Assembly (NCBI RefSeq): GCF_014297365.1
Contig: NZ_JACOQD010000001.1
Location: 1-64,000, forward strand
Direction of reading: 5' to 3'
Source: Winogradskyella echinorum
GTDB taxonomy: Bacteria > Bacteroidota > Bacteroidia > Flavobacteriales > Flavobacteriaceae
Length of the DNA stretch: 64,000 nucleotides
Positions 11,301 through 21,362 of this stretch are shown piece after piece. A program made the translations under genes and the position numbers. Each line of letters begins with the position of its first letter. Within the stretch, counting starts at the first letter, position 1. Under the pieces are notes generated by a model that saw nothing but the letters and a program-made list of their open reading frames with translations, did not search any database and was not told the DNA's origin.

Positions 11301-13753
11301 TTAGTTACTGCATGATAAACATTGGTTGAAGAAACAACATTAAGAAGACTTGAAATAGACACTTCAACAGCATCATAATCCATTGTGGTATAAAAACCTA
11401 CATAGTAAGCATCTGGTGTTAATACTGAACTTTCAATTGTCGATAAATTTATACTTGTATTTGATTCTTGTTCAACACCATCTAAGTATGTTCTAATAAC
11501 AATTGCATCAAGTAAATCTGCTCTAACAACAGCATTATTCTCAATTAAAAAGCCTGCATAACCTCCTGCTGTAAAAAATTCATCACTAGTTTCATCAGTT
11601 ACAGTTAAAGTATGCGTTACTCCTAAACCAACTAGTGTAGCTACTGTAGCGTAATTGTCAGTATCTGAATCAATGATGTTTTCTTCATTTGTGATTCCGC
11701 AACCTATAACACAAACACCTGTGGTAGATTCAGAAACAGTTAAATCTGTAAAGCCTGAATCAACAATAGCAACAGGCTCTATTGTATTACAAGGAACTGG
11801 AAGTTGAACACCAACTGTATTCACTGTAAATTCTGAAGTTGCCTCACAACTTAAAGCATCAGTTACTGTTACCGAATACGTTCCTGGAGATAAACCACTT
11901 ACTGTATCCGTTATTTCTCCATTAGGACTCCACATATATGAATATGGTGGTGTTCCTCCTGATACGGAAACTGTTATACTTCCGTCTGATGATCCTATAG
12001 AGGTTTCATCTATAACTGTTCCTTCAATTTGAATAGTTGAATCAACATAACTACCATATACTTCAATACTATTTACAAGTGCTAAAAGTGCATTAACCGA
12101 AAGTTTAACTTCGTCATAAGTTGAAGTAGTCGTAAATCCTAATAGATAAAAACCATCTGTTGATGAAGGAGTAATATTAATTAAACCTAATGCTTCTAAT
12201 GCAAGTAGATTAGCACCTGATTGAGATTCTTGAACAACTCCATCTAAGTAAGTTGTAATTTCTATTGAATTTAATAAATCTATCTCTAATAAATCATTTG
12301 TATCGCGAATAACAAATCCAGCATGACTGCCTGCAGGAAATACACTCAGTACATTCTCAACTGAAATTGAAGCTGTATTAGCAACACCTGCTGCAACATT
12401 TATTGTCGCAAAATCAGAATTATCTTCACTAATAACATTAGTAGCATTGTTAACCACACAACCAACACATGCAATACCATCCACACCAGAATTCTGGTTA
12501 TTAATTATTACTGGTTGAGATGGATTACTTAATACTGTGGCTATATTACATTCTAATGAGCCTTCACAAAATGCTTCTAAAACTAGCCCATAAATTCTTG
12601 TACTTCCTAAATCTAATGTTAGTGTTTGTTGAATAGCTATCTGTACTTCATCGAATGGTAAAGTTGCAACAAAGCCAATTTGAGATCGTTCGGCTCCAGT
12701 AAACAGTAAACCGCTATCAACAGATAATAATTCTGAGCTTCCTGTTTTACTTTCTTGTAAAACACCATCTAGATAGGTTATAACAGTAATTCCATTGAGT
12801 AAATCTAAATTTAATATAGTTGAATTTTCGATATCGAAACCAGCGTAAGTATTAGCTGAATAATCAGTTAATTCATCTTTTATAGATAAACTACCTGTAG
12901 CCAAGACCCCTAAATTAAAGTCTATACTAGCATAAGAATTAGGATCTGAATCTACAGCTGCATCAGCATTAATAACACTTCCAACACCTAAGAGACCACC
13001 CATACCTGTATGTTCATCTATTATCCTAGCAGGAAAATCTGGTTTAGTAAGTACGGTTGGGGTATTACACTCTAATGCTGGACCTAAACAAAAATCGTTA
13101 GTTACAGCATAGTATACGTTAGTAGTAGTCGATACACCTGCTAAACTAGATATTGAAATTTCCACAGTATCAAAATCTTCAGTGGTGTAAAAACCTACAT
13201 AGAATTGATCACCAACTAACAAAGCACTATTTATTGTGGCTAAAGAGTTACTCGATTCGGATTCTTGTTCAATTCCATCCAAATATGTTCTAATAACAAT
13301 CGCGTCTAGTAAATCTAATTGTAAAACTGAATTGTTTTCAATTAAAAATCCTGCAAAACCGCCAGCACTATAAAACTCGTCTACAGTATTATCTGAGACA
13401 GTAAGTGTATGGGTTACACCCAAGCCAATAGCAGTGGTTAAAGAAGCAAAATTACTTTGATCAACATCTATTAAATTATCTGCATCCTGAACACCACAAC
13501 CCAAGACACATATGCCAGTCGTAATGGATGTTACATTTAAATCGTCTTGTTCTGGTAACGAAATAGGAACGGGTAAATCTGTGTTACAGGGAATAGTAAT
13601 TGGACCAAAAATAGGATTGCTCTCTTCGTAAAAGCCATGATTATCAACATGTGCAAAAGAAGAGAAGACCAATGCAATTACCATCAAAAAAAGCATTGAA
13701 TTTACTCGAAAGACTTTTCTAAAAACAAAGTAGTGATAAGTAGGTGTTGACAT
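8333..13753 (-). CDS. Giant surface adhesin with B-type (gliding-motility) T9SS C-terminal domain
   Basis: 1,806 residues. An extended N-terminus carries a signal peptide (MLFLMVIALVFSSFAH); a start at the internal Met at residue 20 is possible. Three related modules of about 160 residues (A, B, C; about 75-560) are followed by one SprB-like repeat (GGTPPYSYMWSPNG..., about 575-650). The A-B-C set then recurs, offset by about 600 residues. Four DUF11-like repeats follow (about 1180-1690; for example DIALVKTGAFNDENG). The last 85 residues are the gliding-motility-associated C-terminal domain (NGISPDGDSDNEFFRI, KIYNRWGILVYE, GTYFYILRR, GYLYIKRK), a type IX sorting signal. Paired cysteines at module borders (CVLGCG, CVGCVV) may form disulfides. 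It heads the adhesin-PorP/SprF-OmpA operon. Ligand unknown. Confidence 0.92.
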   Translation of the reverse strand: MSTPTYHYFVFRKVFRVNSMLFLMVIALVFSSFAHVDNHGFYEESNPIFGPITIPCNTDLPVPISLPEQDDLNVTSITTGICVLGCGVQDADNLIDVDQSNFASLTTAIGLGVTHTLTVSDNTVDEFYSAGGFAGFLIENNSVLQLDLLDAIVIRTYLDGIEQESESSNSLATINSALLVGDQFYVGFYTTEDFDTVEISISSLAGVSTTTNVYYAVTNDFCLGPALECNTPTVLTKPDFPARIIDEHTGMGGLLGVGSVINADAAVDSDPNSYASIDFNLGVLATGSLSIKDELTDYSANTYAGFDIENSTILNLDLLNGITVITYLDGVLQESKTGSSELLSVDSGLLFTGAERSQIGFVATLPFDEVQIAIQQTLTLDLGSTRIYGLVLEAFCEGSLECNIATVLSNPSQPVIINNQNSGVDGIACVGCVVNNATNVISEDNSDFATINVAAGVANTASISVENVLSVFPAGSHAGFVIRDTNDLLEIDLLNSIEITTYLDGVVQESQSGANLLALEALGLINITPSSTDGFYLLGFTTTSTYDEVKLSVNALLALVNSIEVYGSYVDSTIQIEGTVIDETSIGSSDGSITVSVSGGTPPYSYMWSPNGEITDTVSGLSPGTYSVTVTDALSCEATSEFTVNTVGVQLPVPCNTIEPVAIVDSGFTDLTVSESTTGVCVIGCGITNEENIIDSDTDNYATVATLVGLGVTHTLTVTDETSDEFFTAGGYAGFLIENNAVVRADLLDAIVIRTYLDGVEQESNTSINLSTIESSVLTPDAYYVGFYTTMDYDAVEVSISSLLNVVSSTNVYHAVTNRFCEGPELSCNAPISVTKPEYPVRIVNERTGIDGLLSVGSVNNTNNLFDANLGNYATINLIAGVAATGSIAVKDEVAEYPAQTYAGFDIENATILNSQLLDAITISTYLDGVLVESQTGTSQLIPVNSGLLLTGTESVRVGFVTSAPFDEVQITLSQIVSLNLGSTRVYGMVLEIFCARPIDCDSAYALDNPNDPVIINNNLTGINGIACVGCEVDNTQNLISGDNSDFALINITAGVAATASFSIKDVLSDYPAGTMAGYTIRDTNGLLEAELLSSITITTYLDDVQQEQQTASNLIALDALGIIDIIPSSTDSFYYIGFNTTVDFDEVQMTVASLAGVINSLEVYACCVDATNLDLCDDADIALVKTGAFNDENGDNCSDAGETITYTFTVTNEGNSSINSVELSDPLLGGVIALDSGDTDLDNELDTNEIWIYTADYTILQSQIDAGEVINQATVTGISLEGNALSDLSDNDSVLEDENTVTTLCQRSDIALIKTGEFNDENGNGCSDVGETITYTFTVTNQGNTSINTIELSDPLLGGVITLGSGDTDLDNELDVDEIWIYTSDYAVNQTEIDAGIVLNQATVTGVSIEGAVISDLSDDDASSEDDTTETTLCQVADIALIKTAVFNDEDGDGCSSVGETITYTLSVSNQGNTTISSVEVVDSMLGGVLVLASGDIDLDNELDIDELWVYTADYSILQTDIDAELVVNQATVTAISSDGVVLSDLSDNDSVTEDDTTDTVLCDNPGSMSFEKVGVFMDDNGDNMAEIGETIAYTYKIENIGLKPLFDVVVQDAIPGTLIVGDPIAVLMPGDIDTSSFTATYQLTQTDLDNMQVTNQSTVVAKNEDDEVVTDLSDDPFDLEDFDENNDGEPDDPTVTLLPDILDPDFEIFNGISPDGDSDNEFFRIVGIERYPNNNLKIYNRWGILVYEMDGYGINDKVFRGISEGRATIKKDEELPTGTYFYILRRFLDSETLTNNGYLYIKRK

Positions 13754-14241
13754 AATTTATTAGTATTTGAGATTAAAATCTAAATTACATTTACAAGCAA
13801 TTGGCCAAATATTCAGCCGATTCCTGTAAAATTGAACACGACGCATGCGTTAACATAACATCCTTTATTACAAGGACCTATCGCATTAGTGTTCATTAAT
13901 AAATTATTTCTTAAGGGGAAATAAATTTAAATGATTAGTCAACATTTAAAAATTAATGTAATCAAAAGGACCATTACCGATTTGTAATATAAATCACACT
14001 TGATTATTTAACAATTTAACATTTAGACTACTGTATCCTCAAGGAAATTCATATTTTTTCGATGAAATACACTTTTTTTTAACATTTAGCACTTGTTATA
14101 ACGATTAACCAATTTGTAAAAAATTGATTGTTAAATTTTATTCTGAACAACTTAACATCCAAATTTTCAATTTATAATTTGTTCCCTAACATTTTTTCAA
14201 TTGTATATATTAGTATCTTCGCAATCATTTTAAATTTTATT
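13754..14241. other. Divergent intergenic region, adhesin versus prfC
   Basis: About 490 bp with no recognised gene. An open frame reads from 14128 into prfC but its first 38 residues look like translated AT-rich spacer. There is a 10-bp palindrome ACGCATGCGT at 13841-13850. I found no full TTTG-N19-TAnnTTTG promoter; TATCTTCG at 14214-14221, about 20 bp before the prfC start, is one mismatch from the -7 consensus but has no matching upstream box. Confidence 0.5.
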
Positions 14242-15831
14242 ATGAGTTTTATAAAAGAGATTGACAGACGACGAACTTTTGGCATTATTTCGCATCCAGA
14301 TGCAGGTAAAACAACTTTAACTGAAAAGTTATTACTATTTGGTGGAGCTATACAAGAAGCTGGTGCTGTAAAAAGTAATAAAATTAAAAAAGGTGCTACA
14401 AGTGATTTTATGGAAATAGAACGTCAGCGTGGAATTTCTGTCGCTACTTCTGTATTAGCTTTTGAGTATAATGGCATTAAAATTAACATTTTAGATACAC
14501 CAGGACATAAGGATTTTGCAGAAGATACCTTTAGAACCTTAACAGCAGTAGATAGTGTAATCGTAGTCATTGATGTTGCTAAAGGTGTTGAGGAACAAAC
14601 AGAAAAATTGGTTGAAGTATGTAGAATGCGCAACATACCAATGATTGTGTTTATTAATAAGTTAGATCGTGAAGGAAAAGATGCATTTGATCTTTTAGAT
14701 GAAGTTGAGCAAAAACTAGGATTAAAAGTGACTCCATTAAGTTTCCCAATTGGTATGGGTTACGATTTTAAAGGCATCTATAATATTTGGGAAAAGAATG
14801 TTAATCTATTTAGTGGAGATAGTAAGAAAGCTATTGATGATACTGTTGAGATTTCTAATTTAAAATCTGAAGAGTTAGATAATTTAATAGGAGAAAAAGC
14901 TGCCCAAACACTAAGAGATGAAATTGAATTAGTAGATGGCATATACCCTAAATTTGATAAAGAAGAGTATCTAAATGGTGATTTACAACCTGTATTTTTT
15001 GGTTCTGCTTTAAATAATTTTGGAGTTAGAGAATTATTAGACTGTTTTGTTGAAATTGCACCTAAACCAAGACCTAAGCAAAGTGAAGAACGTTTAGTAA
15101 AACCAAATGAAAAAACTTTTAGTGGATTTGTATTTAAAATACATGCCAATATGGATCCCAATCATAGAAACAGATTAGCATTTGTAAAGATTGTATCTGG
15201 TGAGTTTAAACGTAATACCCCTTACCTACATGTAAGACATAACAAAAAATTAAAATTTTCTAGCCCAAACGCGTTCTTTGCAGAAAAGAAAGAAATTGTA
15301 GATATATCATATCCTGGTGATATAGTAGGTTTACAAGATACTGGTAATTTTAAAATTGGTGATACTCTAACAGAAGGAGAAATTATTAATTATAAAGGTG
15401 TGCCTAGTTTTTCACCCGAACATTTTAGGTATATTAATAATGCTGACCCAATGAAATCTAAACAGCTCTATAAAGGTATTGATCAGCTAATGGATGAAGG
15501 AGTCGCTCAATTATTTACTTTAGATTTGAATGGAAGAAAAGTTATCGGAACGGTTGGTGCCTTACAATACGAAGTAATTCAATATAGATTAGAGCATGAA
15601 TATGGTGCGAAATGTACTTACGAAAACCTTAATGTGCATAAAGCTTGTTGGGTTGAAACTGACAACGAAAAGAGTGAAGAATTTAAAGAATTCTTGAGAG
15701 TTAAGCAACGTTTCCTCGCTAGAGACAAGCATAATCAACTGGTATTTTTAGCAGATTCTATGTTTTCTTTACAAATGACACAGCAAAAGTATCCAAGCAT
15801 TACGTTCCATATGACGTCAGAATTTAAATAA
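14242..15831 (+). CDS. prfC: Peptide chain release factor 3 (RF3)
   Basis: 529 residues from the chosen start, the same length as E. coli RF3. The protein begins MSFIKEIDRRRTFGIISHPDAGKTT. It is a translational GTPase: the P-loop is SHPDAGKTT, G3 is DTPGHKDF, G4 is NKLD. The RF3 features ERQRGISVA and the C-terminal block with MTQQKYPSITFHM are present. RF3 releases RF1/RF2 from the ribosome after peptide release. The frame is open 38 codons further upstream (ATG at 14128), but that extension is low-complexity and unlike RF3, so the internal ATG is preferred. It stands alone on the plus strand, divergent from the adhesin operon. Confidence 0.95.
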   Translation: MSFIKEIDRRRTFGIISHPDAGKTTLTEKLLLFGGAIQEAGAVKSNKIKKGATSDFMEIERQRGISVATSVLAFEYNGIKINILDTPGHKDFAEDTFRTLTAVDSVIVVIDVAKGVEEQTEKLVEVCRMRNIPMIVFINKLDREGKDAFDLLDEVEQKLGLKVTPLSFPIGMGYDFKGIYNIWEKNVNLFSGDSKKAIDDTVEISNLKSEELDNLIGEKAAQTLRDEIELVDGIYPKFDKEEYLNGDLQPVFFGSALNNFGVRELLDCFVEIAPKPRPKQSEERLVKPNEKTFSGFVFKIHANMDPNHRNRLAFVKIVSGEFKRNTPYLHVRHNKKLKFSSPNAFFAEKKEIVDISYPGDIVGLQDTGNFKIGDTLTEGEIINYKGVPSFSPEHFRYINNADPMKSKQLYKGIDQLMDEGVAQLFTLDLNGRKVIGTVGALQYEVIQYRLEHEYGAKCTYENLNVHKACWVETDNEKSEEFKEFLRVKQRFLARDKHNQLVFLADSMFSLQMTQQKYPSITFHMTSEFK

Positions 15832-15972
15832 ATAGAGCAAGTATTTCGTCGAATAGTGATAAATTTTAATGCATTTTATCGAATTATTTTGCTTTTTATC
15901 GTTATTTAAACTATTCTTGAGTGTCAATTTATACATTGATATAAAGATTAACCCCAAACTAATCTACTTATT

Positions 15973-16203
15973 ATGGAAACTAATGCAAACGTTTACAGTA
16001 ACGATAAGATTACTGTGACCTACGAACCGAGCTGTTGTGCAAATGCAGGCATTTGTGCATTACAACTTTCAGATGTATTTAGAAAATCTGTGATTCCTTG
16101 GATAGATTTAGAAGGAGCGCAAACTGATGCAATTATAAATCAGGTAGATAAATGTCCATCTGGTGCATTAAAATATTATCTGCACAAAAAAGATGTTGCC
16201 TAA
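15973..16203 (+). CDS. Small divergent 4Fe-4S mono-cluster protein (YjdI/Fer4_19 family)
   Basis: 76 residues. Conserved cysteines lie in PSCCANAGIC and in the closing motif KCPSGALKY, the pattern of the single-cluster Fer4_19 family. Such proteins are small cytoplasmic iron-sulfur proteins; the physiological partner is not known and is not shown by the context. It lies 141 bp after prfC with its own leader, and is followed 16 bp later by a strong terminator. Confidence 0.85.
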   Translation: METNANVYSNDKITVTYEPSCCANAGICALQLSDVFRKSVIPWIDLEGAQTDAIINQVDKCPSGALKYYLHKKDVA

Positions 16204-16219
16204 AACAACTTAAGCAACT

Positions 16220-16254
16220 AAAAAGCCCTTTGAATTAAATTCAAAGGGCTTTTT
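16220..16254 (+). terminator. Rho-independent terminator after the 4Fe-4S protein gene
   Basis: A near-gapless inverted repeat has arms AAAAAGCCCTTTGAATT and AATTCAAAGGGCTTTTT around a single A. The stem ends in a T run on either strand, so it can act in both directions. It closes the plus-strand unit. Confidence 0.9.
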
Positions 16255-16562
16255 AGTTTGTAAAATGCTCAATTTAGCAGTTAAAATTCATTTTAAGCGT
16301 TTTAAGACGATTAATTCATAAAGAACTACATTTATATGTAGTGATTTTAAAAACATTTTAAACCACGCTTAAACTAAATCAAATTTAATTGAGAAAAACT
16401 ATTAAAACTACTTCTCATATCTATTTTTAATATAGTTAATATCTATTCCAATTCTTAAGCTTGGCCAGTTGGTCCAAAATTTAATGGTAAAGGTGGTTTG
16501 CTCGTAATTAAACATTTCGAGAACCACTTTAACATATTCAAGCTTTGTATGAATTCTTACAA
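16255..16562. other. Intergenic spacer with a gene-tail relic
   Basis: AT-rich, no intact gene. The only structured content seen is the decayed copy of the DUF3467 gene tail at 16457-16508. Confidence 0.6.
16457..16508 (-). pseudogene. Frameshifted duplicate of the 3' end of the DUF3467 gene
   Basis: About 52 bp repeat the last codons of the neighbouring DUF3467 gene (16565-16615) at an offset of 107-108 bp. The real gene ends DYEQPPIPLNFGPTGQA-stop. The copy reads NYEQ, then after one extra T changes frame and gives PPLPLNFGPTGQA-stop. Differences are few, so the duplication is fairly recent or under some constraint. Confidence 0.7.
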
Positions 16563-16880
16563 TTAAGCTTGACCGGTTGGTCCAAAATTTAATGGTATAG
16601 GTGGTTGCTCGTAATCCTTAATTTCACCATGGGCTTTTTCAAAACGTGTAACATTATCTCCTAATGCTTTTAATAATCGTTTTGCATGCTGTGGTGTCAA
16701 AATTATTCGAGATTTAACTTTACTTTTTGGAGTACCAGGCATAATACTTACAAAGTCCACCACAAATTCTGAAACGGAATGATTAATAATTGCTAGGTTT
16801 GAGTAGGTACCTTCAGCTATTTTCTCATCTAATTCTATATTAATTTGTCCTGGTTTAGGATTTTTCTTTTCGTCTGCCAT
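16563..16880 (-). CDS. DUF3467 domain protein
   Basis: 105 residues, soluble, no signal peptide. The sequence (GQINIELDEKIAEGTYSNLAII, then VDFVSIMPGTPKSKVKSRIILTPQHAKRLLKAL) is the DUF3467 family, common in Bacteroidota and of unknown function. The C-terminus is proline-rich (QPPIPLNFGPTGQ). It lies downstream of rpoC, separated by a terminator-like hairpin, so it may be read by read-through or its own promoter. The position next to rpoC suggests, but does not prove, a housekeeping role. Confidence 0.85.
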   Translation of the reverse strand: MADEKKNPKPGQINIELDEKIAEGTYSNLAIINHSVSEFVVDFVSIMPGTPKSKVKSRIILTPQHAKRLLKALGDNVTRFEKAHGEIKDYEQPPIPLNFGPTGQA

Positions 16881-16913
16881 AATATTAAAAACTTTTTATT
16901 ACTATTATTTATT

Positions 16914-16948
16914 AAAAAGCCTTCATACAAATTAATGCGTGAAGGCTT
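16914..16948 (-). terminator. Terminator downstream of rpoC
   Basis: On the minus strand AAGCCTTCA and TGAAGGCTT pair across a 14-nt loop and run into TTTTTAAT. It sits 40 bp after the rpoC stop codon. Confidence 0.7.
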
Positions 16949-16959
16949 ATAGTATATAG

Positions 16960-16979
16960 ATTCCTGCCTTCGCAGGAAT
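16960..16979. repeat. Small intergenic hairpin repeat (ATTCCTGC-CTTC-GCAGGAAT)
   Basis: Perfect 8-bp stem with a CTTC loop just beyond rpoC. A shorter relative, TTCTGC-CTTC-GCAGAA, lies at 29856-29871 between two tRNA genes. The shared core suggests a dispersed intergenic repeat family. Confidence 0.55.
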
Positions 16980-16987
16980 GACAATTA

Positions 16988-19900
16988 CTAGTTGAAGTTC
17001 ATCTCTTCTTTAGCTTTCATCATTTCATTAAACTCTTCTTTAGAACCAACGATGATGTGCTCATATTCTCTCACACCTGTACCTGCTGGTATTCTATGAC
17101 CAACAATTACGTTTTCTTTAAGTCCTTCAAGAGTATCAACTTTACCATTTACAGCTGCTTCGTTAAGAACCTTTGTTGTTTCTTGGAACGATGCTGCAGA
17201 TATAAACGATTTAGTTTGTAATGAAGCTCTAGTAATACCTTGTAAGATAGGAGTTGCAGTCGCTGGACTTACATCTCTTGCTGTTACAAGATTCTTATCT
17301 TCTCTACGTAAGCTAGAGTTCTCATCTCTTAAAGTTCTTACAGATACAATCTGACCAGATTTTAAATTCTCTGAGTCACCAGCATCTTCAACCACTTTCA
17401 TTCCGAACATCTTATCGTTTTCTTCAATGAAATCTGATTTGTGAACTAATTGATTTTCTAAGAAAATTGTATCCCCAGAATCAATAATTCTAACTTTACG
17501 CATCATCTGTCTTACAACAACTTCAAAGTGCTTATCATTAATCTTTACACCTTGTAAACGATATACTTCTTGTACTTCGTTAACTAAGTATTGTTGTACA
17601 GCAGAAGGGCCTTTAATATTTAAAATATCGTTTGGTGTTATAGAACCATCAGATAAAGGCATACCAGCTTTTACATAATCATTTTCTTGTACAAGAATCT
17701 GATTAGATAATTTCACTAAGTACTTTTTAACTTCTCCTAATTTAGATTCAATGATAATCTCACGGTTACCACGTTTAATTTTACCAAAAGAAACCACACC
17801 ATCAATCTCACTTACTACAGCAGGATTAGAAGGGTTACGTGCTTCAAATAATTCAGTTACACGAGGAAGACCACCCGTAATATCACCTGCTTTTGCAGAC
17901 TTACGAGGTATCTTAACTAAAATCTTACCGATTTCAATTTTATCTCCATCATCAATCATAATGTGAGCTCCAACTGGTAAGTTGTAAGAACGTATAGTTT
18001 CACCTTTAGAATCTTCAATCAATAAAGTTGGTATCAACTTCTTGTTTCTAGATTCTGAGATTACTTTCTCTTGGAAACCTGTTTGCTCATCTATCTCAAC
18101 TTGATAAGTGACACCTTGCTCAATGTTTTCATACTTCACTTTACCAGCAAATTCTGAAATAATTACACCGTTGTAAGGATCCCACTGACAAATTACATCA
18201 CCTTTCTTAACCTTGTCACCTGGTTTCACATATATAAATGAACCATAAGGAATATTATTTGTACTTAAAACAATTCCTGTTTTAGCATCTACTAATTTAA
18301 GTTCTGAAGTTCTAGAAATAACAACATCAACTTCGTTTCCTTCGTTATCTTTAGATTTTACAGTTTTAAGATCTTCAATTTCAGCAACACCATCAAACTT
18401 AACTGTTAATTTATTCTCTTCAGAAATGTTACCTGCAATACCACCTACGTGGAATGTACGTAATGTTAACTGAGTTCCTGGCTCACCAATAGATTGAGCA
18501 GCAACTACACCAACAGCTTCACCTCGTTGTACCATTTTACCTGTAGCTAGGTTACGTCCGTAACAACTAACACAAATACCTTTTTTAGCTTCACAAGTTA
18601 ATGGTGAACGTACTTCAATAGATTCTATTGCAGAATCACCTATTTGCTTAGCAATAACGTCATTAATATGACCACCAGCTTCTACTAATAGCTCTTCTGT
18701 ATGCGGATCGTAAACATCATTTAATGATGTTCTACCAACAATTCTAGCTTCAAGTTTTTCAACGATTTCTTCGTTTTTCTTAAGTGCAGAAACTTCGATT
18801 CCTCTAAGTGTACCACAATCTTCTTCGTAAACAATGACATCTTGAGAAACATCTACTAAACGACGTGTTAAGTAACCTGCATCGGCAGTTTTAAGAGCCG
18901 TATCTGCAAGACCTTTACGTGCACCGTGAGTAGAGATAAAGTATTCTAAAATTGAAAGTCCCTCTTTAAAGTTAGAAAGAATTGGATTTTCAATAATTTC
19001 ACCACCACCTGCATTAGATTTTTTAGGCTTAGCCATTAATCCACGCATACCAGTTAACTGACGAATTTGTTCTTTAGAACCCCTTGCGCCAGAATCTAGC
19101 ATCATAAACACCGAGTTAAATCCTTGCTGGTCTTCTCTAATACGCTTCATAGACAATTCTGTCAATTCTGCATTTGTAGATGTCCAGATATCAATAACTT
19201 GGTTATAACGTTCATTGTTAGTTATAAGTCCCATGTTATAGTTACCCATAATACCATCAACCTGCTTATTTGCAGCATCAATCATGGTGTGCTTTTCTTG
19301 TGGAATAATAATATCACCTAAACTAAATGATAATCCACCTTGAAATGCAAATTTATATCCTAAAGTCTTAATCTCATCTAAGAACTCAGCTGTTTCAGGA
19401 ACAGAAGTTACTTTAAGAATACCGTGAATAATTTCACGTAAAGATTTCTTAGTTAATACTTCATTTATATATCCTGCTACCTCTGGTACTTTTTCGTTAA
19501 AAAGTACACGACCTACTGTAGTTTCAATAATTTGAGTTGTTAACTCTCCTTCTTCATTGAAATCTTTAGTTCTTACTTTAATTCCAGCATTAAGGTCAAC
19601 TTTCTTCTCGTTATAAGCAATAGTTACTTCTTCTGGAGAATAGAATGTTAAGCCTTCACCTTTAACTGTATAAGTATCATCAGTTTTACGAAGTTTGGTC
19701 ATGTAATAAAGTCCAAGAACCATATCCTGAGATGGTACTGTTACTGGCGAACCGTTTGCTGGGTTTAATATATTGTGAGAAGCTAACATTAAAAGTTGTG
19801 CTTCTAAGATTGCTTCTGGTCCTAATGGTAAATGCACCGCCATTTGGTCACCATCGAAATCGGCATTAAATGCAGTACAAACTAATGGGTGTAACTGAAT

Positions 19901-21289
19901 TGCTTTACCTTCAATCAACTTAGGTTGGAATGCTTGTATACCAAGTCTGTGTAACGTAGGAGCACGGTTTAGCAATACTGGATGTCCTTTAAGAACATTC
20001 TCTAAGATATCCCAAACTACAGGCTCTTTTCTATCTATAATTTTCTTTGCAGATTTTACAGTTTTCACAATACCTCTTTCTATCAGTTTTCTGATAATAA
20101 ATGGCTTGTATAATTCCGCTGCCATATCTTTTGGCAGTCCACATTCAAATAATTTTAATTCTGGTCCAACAACAATTACAGAACGTGCAGAATAATCAAC
20201 ACGCTTACCAAGTAAGTTCTGACGAAAACGTCCTTGCTTACCTTTAAGTGAATCTGATAATGATTTTAATGGTCTGTTTGAATCTGTTTTTACTGCAGAT
20301 GACTTACGTGTGTTATCAAATAATGAATCTACAGATTCTTGTAACATACGCTTTTCATTACGTAAAATCACTTCTGGTGCTTTTATCTCAACTAACCTCT
20401 TAAGACGGTTGTTACGGATAATTACACGACGGTATAAATCATTTAAATCAGACGTTGCAAAACGACCACCATCTAAAGGCACTAAAGGTCTTAATTCTGG
20501 TGGAATTACAGGCACAGCCTTCATAATCATCCACTCAGGTCTGTTTTCTCTATTTTCGTTAGAATCTCTAAATGCTTCTACTACTTGTAAACGCTTTAAA
20601 GCTTCAGTTTTACGTTGTTTAGATGTTTCATTATTAGCCTTGTGTCTTAAATCGTATGATAACTGATCTAAATCAATACGAGCCAATAAATCGATAAGAC
20701 ACTCAGCACCCATCTTAGCGATGAATTTGTTAGGATCTGTATCATCTAGATATTGGTTTTCTTGTGGAATAGATTCTAAAATATTTAGATACTCTTCTTC
20801 TGTTAAGAAATCCATTTTTTGAACTGGTTCCCCTTCAGCATTCATTGCAATACCCGGTTGGATAACTACATAACGCTCATAATAGATAATCATATCTAAT
20901 TTCTTAGATGGTAATCCAAGTAGGTAACCTATTTTATTTGGTAACGAACGGAAATACCAGATATGAGCTACAGGTACAACTAAATTAATGTGCCCTACTC
21001 TATCTCTACGTACTTTCTTTTCTGTTACTTCTACACCACAACGGTCACAAACGATACCTTTGTAACGTATTCTTTTATATTTACCACAAGCACATTCAAA
21101 ATCCTTTACAGGACCAAAAATACGCTCACAGAACAAACCATCACGTTCTGGTTTGTGTGTTCGATAATTAATAGTTTCTGGCTTTAATACCTCTCCTCTA
21201 GATGCTGCTAAAACAGACTCAGGTGAAGCTAAACCAATAGAAATTTTATTAAATTTCTGTACTGTATTCTTATCTTGTCTTCTTGCCAT
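16988..21289 (-). CDS. rpoC: DNA-directed RNA polymerase subunit beta'
   Basis: 1,433 residues, full length. The N-terminal zinc ribbon has C66, C68, C81 and C84 (CACGKY...CDRCG). The catalytic magnesium site [12 protein letters not shown] lies near residue 475-485. A second zinc site is in [16 protein letters not shown], followed by [21 protein letters not shown]. It forms the clamp and half of the active-site cleft of RNA polymerase. It follows rpoB after a 73-bp spacer and is read in the same operon. Confidence 0.98.
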   Translation of the reverse strand: MARRQDKNTVQKFNKISIGLASPESVLAASRGEVLKPETINYRTHKPERDGLFCERIFGPVKDFECACGKYKRIRYKGIVCDRCGVEVTEKKVRRDRVGHINLVVPVAHIWYFRSLPNKIGYLLGLPSKKLDMIIYYERYVVIQPGIAMNAEGEPVQKMDFLTEEEYLNILESIPQENQYLDDTDPNKFIAKMGAECLIDLLARIDLDQLSYDLRHKANNETSKQRKTEALKRLQVVEAFRDSNENRENRPEWMIMKAVPVIPPELRPLVPLDGGRFATSDLNDLYRRVIIRNNRLKRLVEIKAPEVILRNEKRMLQESVDSLFDNTRKSSAVKTDSNRPLKSLSDSLKGKQGRFRQNLLGKRVDYSARSVIVVGPELKLFECGLPKDMAAELYKPFIIRKLIERGIVKTVKSAKKIIDRKEPVVWDILENVLKGHPVLLNRAPTLHRLGIQAFQPKLIEGKAIQLHPLVCTAFNADFDGDQMAVHLPLGPEAILEAQLLMLASHNILNPANGSPVTVPSQDMVLGLYYMTKLRKTDDTYTVKGEGLTFYSPEEVTIAYNEKKVDLNAGIKVRTKDFNEEGELTTQIIETTVGRVLFNEKVPEVAGYINEVLTKKSLREIIHGILKVTSVPETAEFLDEIKTLGYKFAFQGGLSFSLGDIIIPQEKHTMIDAANKQVDGIMGNYNMGLITNNERYNQVIDIWTSTNAELTELSMKRIREDQQGFNSVFMMLDSGARGSKEQIRQLTGMRGLMAKPKKSNAGGGEIIENPILSNFKEGLSILEYFISTHGARKGLADTALKTADAGYLTRRLVDVSQDVIVYEEDCGTLRGIEVSALKKNEEIVEKLEARIVGRTSLNDVYDPHTEELLVEAGGHINDVIAKQIGDSAIESIEVRSPLTCEAKKGICVSCYGRNLATGKMVQRGEAVGVVAAQSIGEPGTQLTLRTFHVGGIAGNISEENKLTVKFDGVAEIEDLKTVKSKDNEGNEVDVVISRTSELKLVDAKTGIVLSTNNIPYGSFIYVKPGDKVKKGDVICQWDPYNGVIISEFAGKVKYENIEQGVTYQVEIDEQTGFQEKVISESRNKKLIPTLLIEDSKGETIRSYNLPVGAHIMIDDGDKIEIGKILVKIPRKSAKAGDITGGLPRVTELFEARNPSNPAVVSEIDGVVSFGKIKRGNREIIIESKLGEVKKYLVKLSNQILVQENDYVKAGMPLSDGSITPNDILNIKGPSAVQQYLVNEVQEVYRLQGVKINDKHFEVVVRQMMRKVRIIDSGDTIFLENQLVHKSDFIEENDKMFGMKVVEDAGDSENLKSGQIVSVRTLRDENSSLRREDKNLVTARDVSPATATPILQGITRASLQTKSFISAASFQETTKVLNEAAVNGKVDTLEGLKENVIVGHRIPAGTGVREYEHIIVGSKEEFNEMMKAKEEMNFN

Positions 21290-21362
21290 GTTCTTTATAG
21301 TATTCAGTCTTCAGTCTTCAGTATGCAGTGATTACTACATACTGACGACTGCCTACTATTTT
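21290..21362. repeat. Repetitive spacer between rpoB and rpoC
   Basis: The 73-bp spacer is made of short direct repeats of the type CAGTCTTCAGTCTTCAGT and an inverted pair CAGTATG/CATACTG. There is no reading frame. It looks like an inserted small repeat or RNA hairpin in the rpoBC mRNA. Confidence 0.5.

Noticed and set aside
14128..14241. N-terminal 38-residue extension of RF3
   Set aside because: Low-complexity AT-rich translation, absent from RF3; the internal ATG gives exactly the usual 529 residues.
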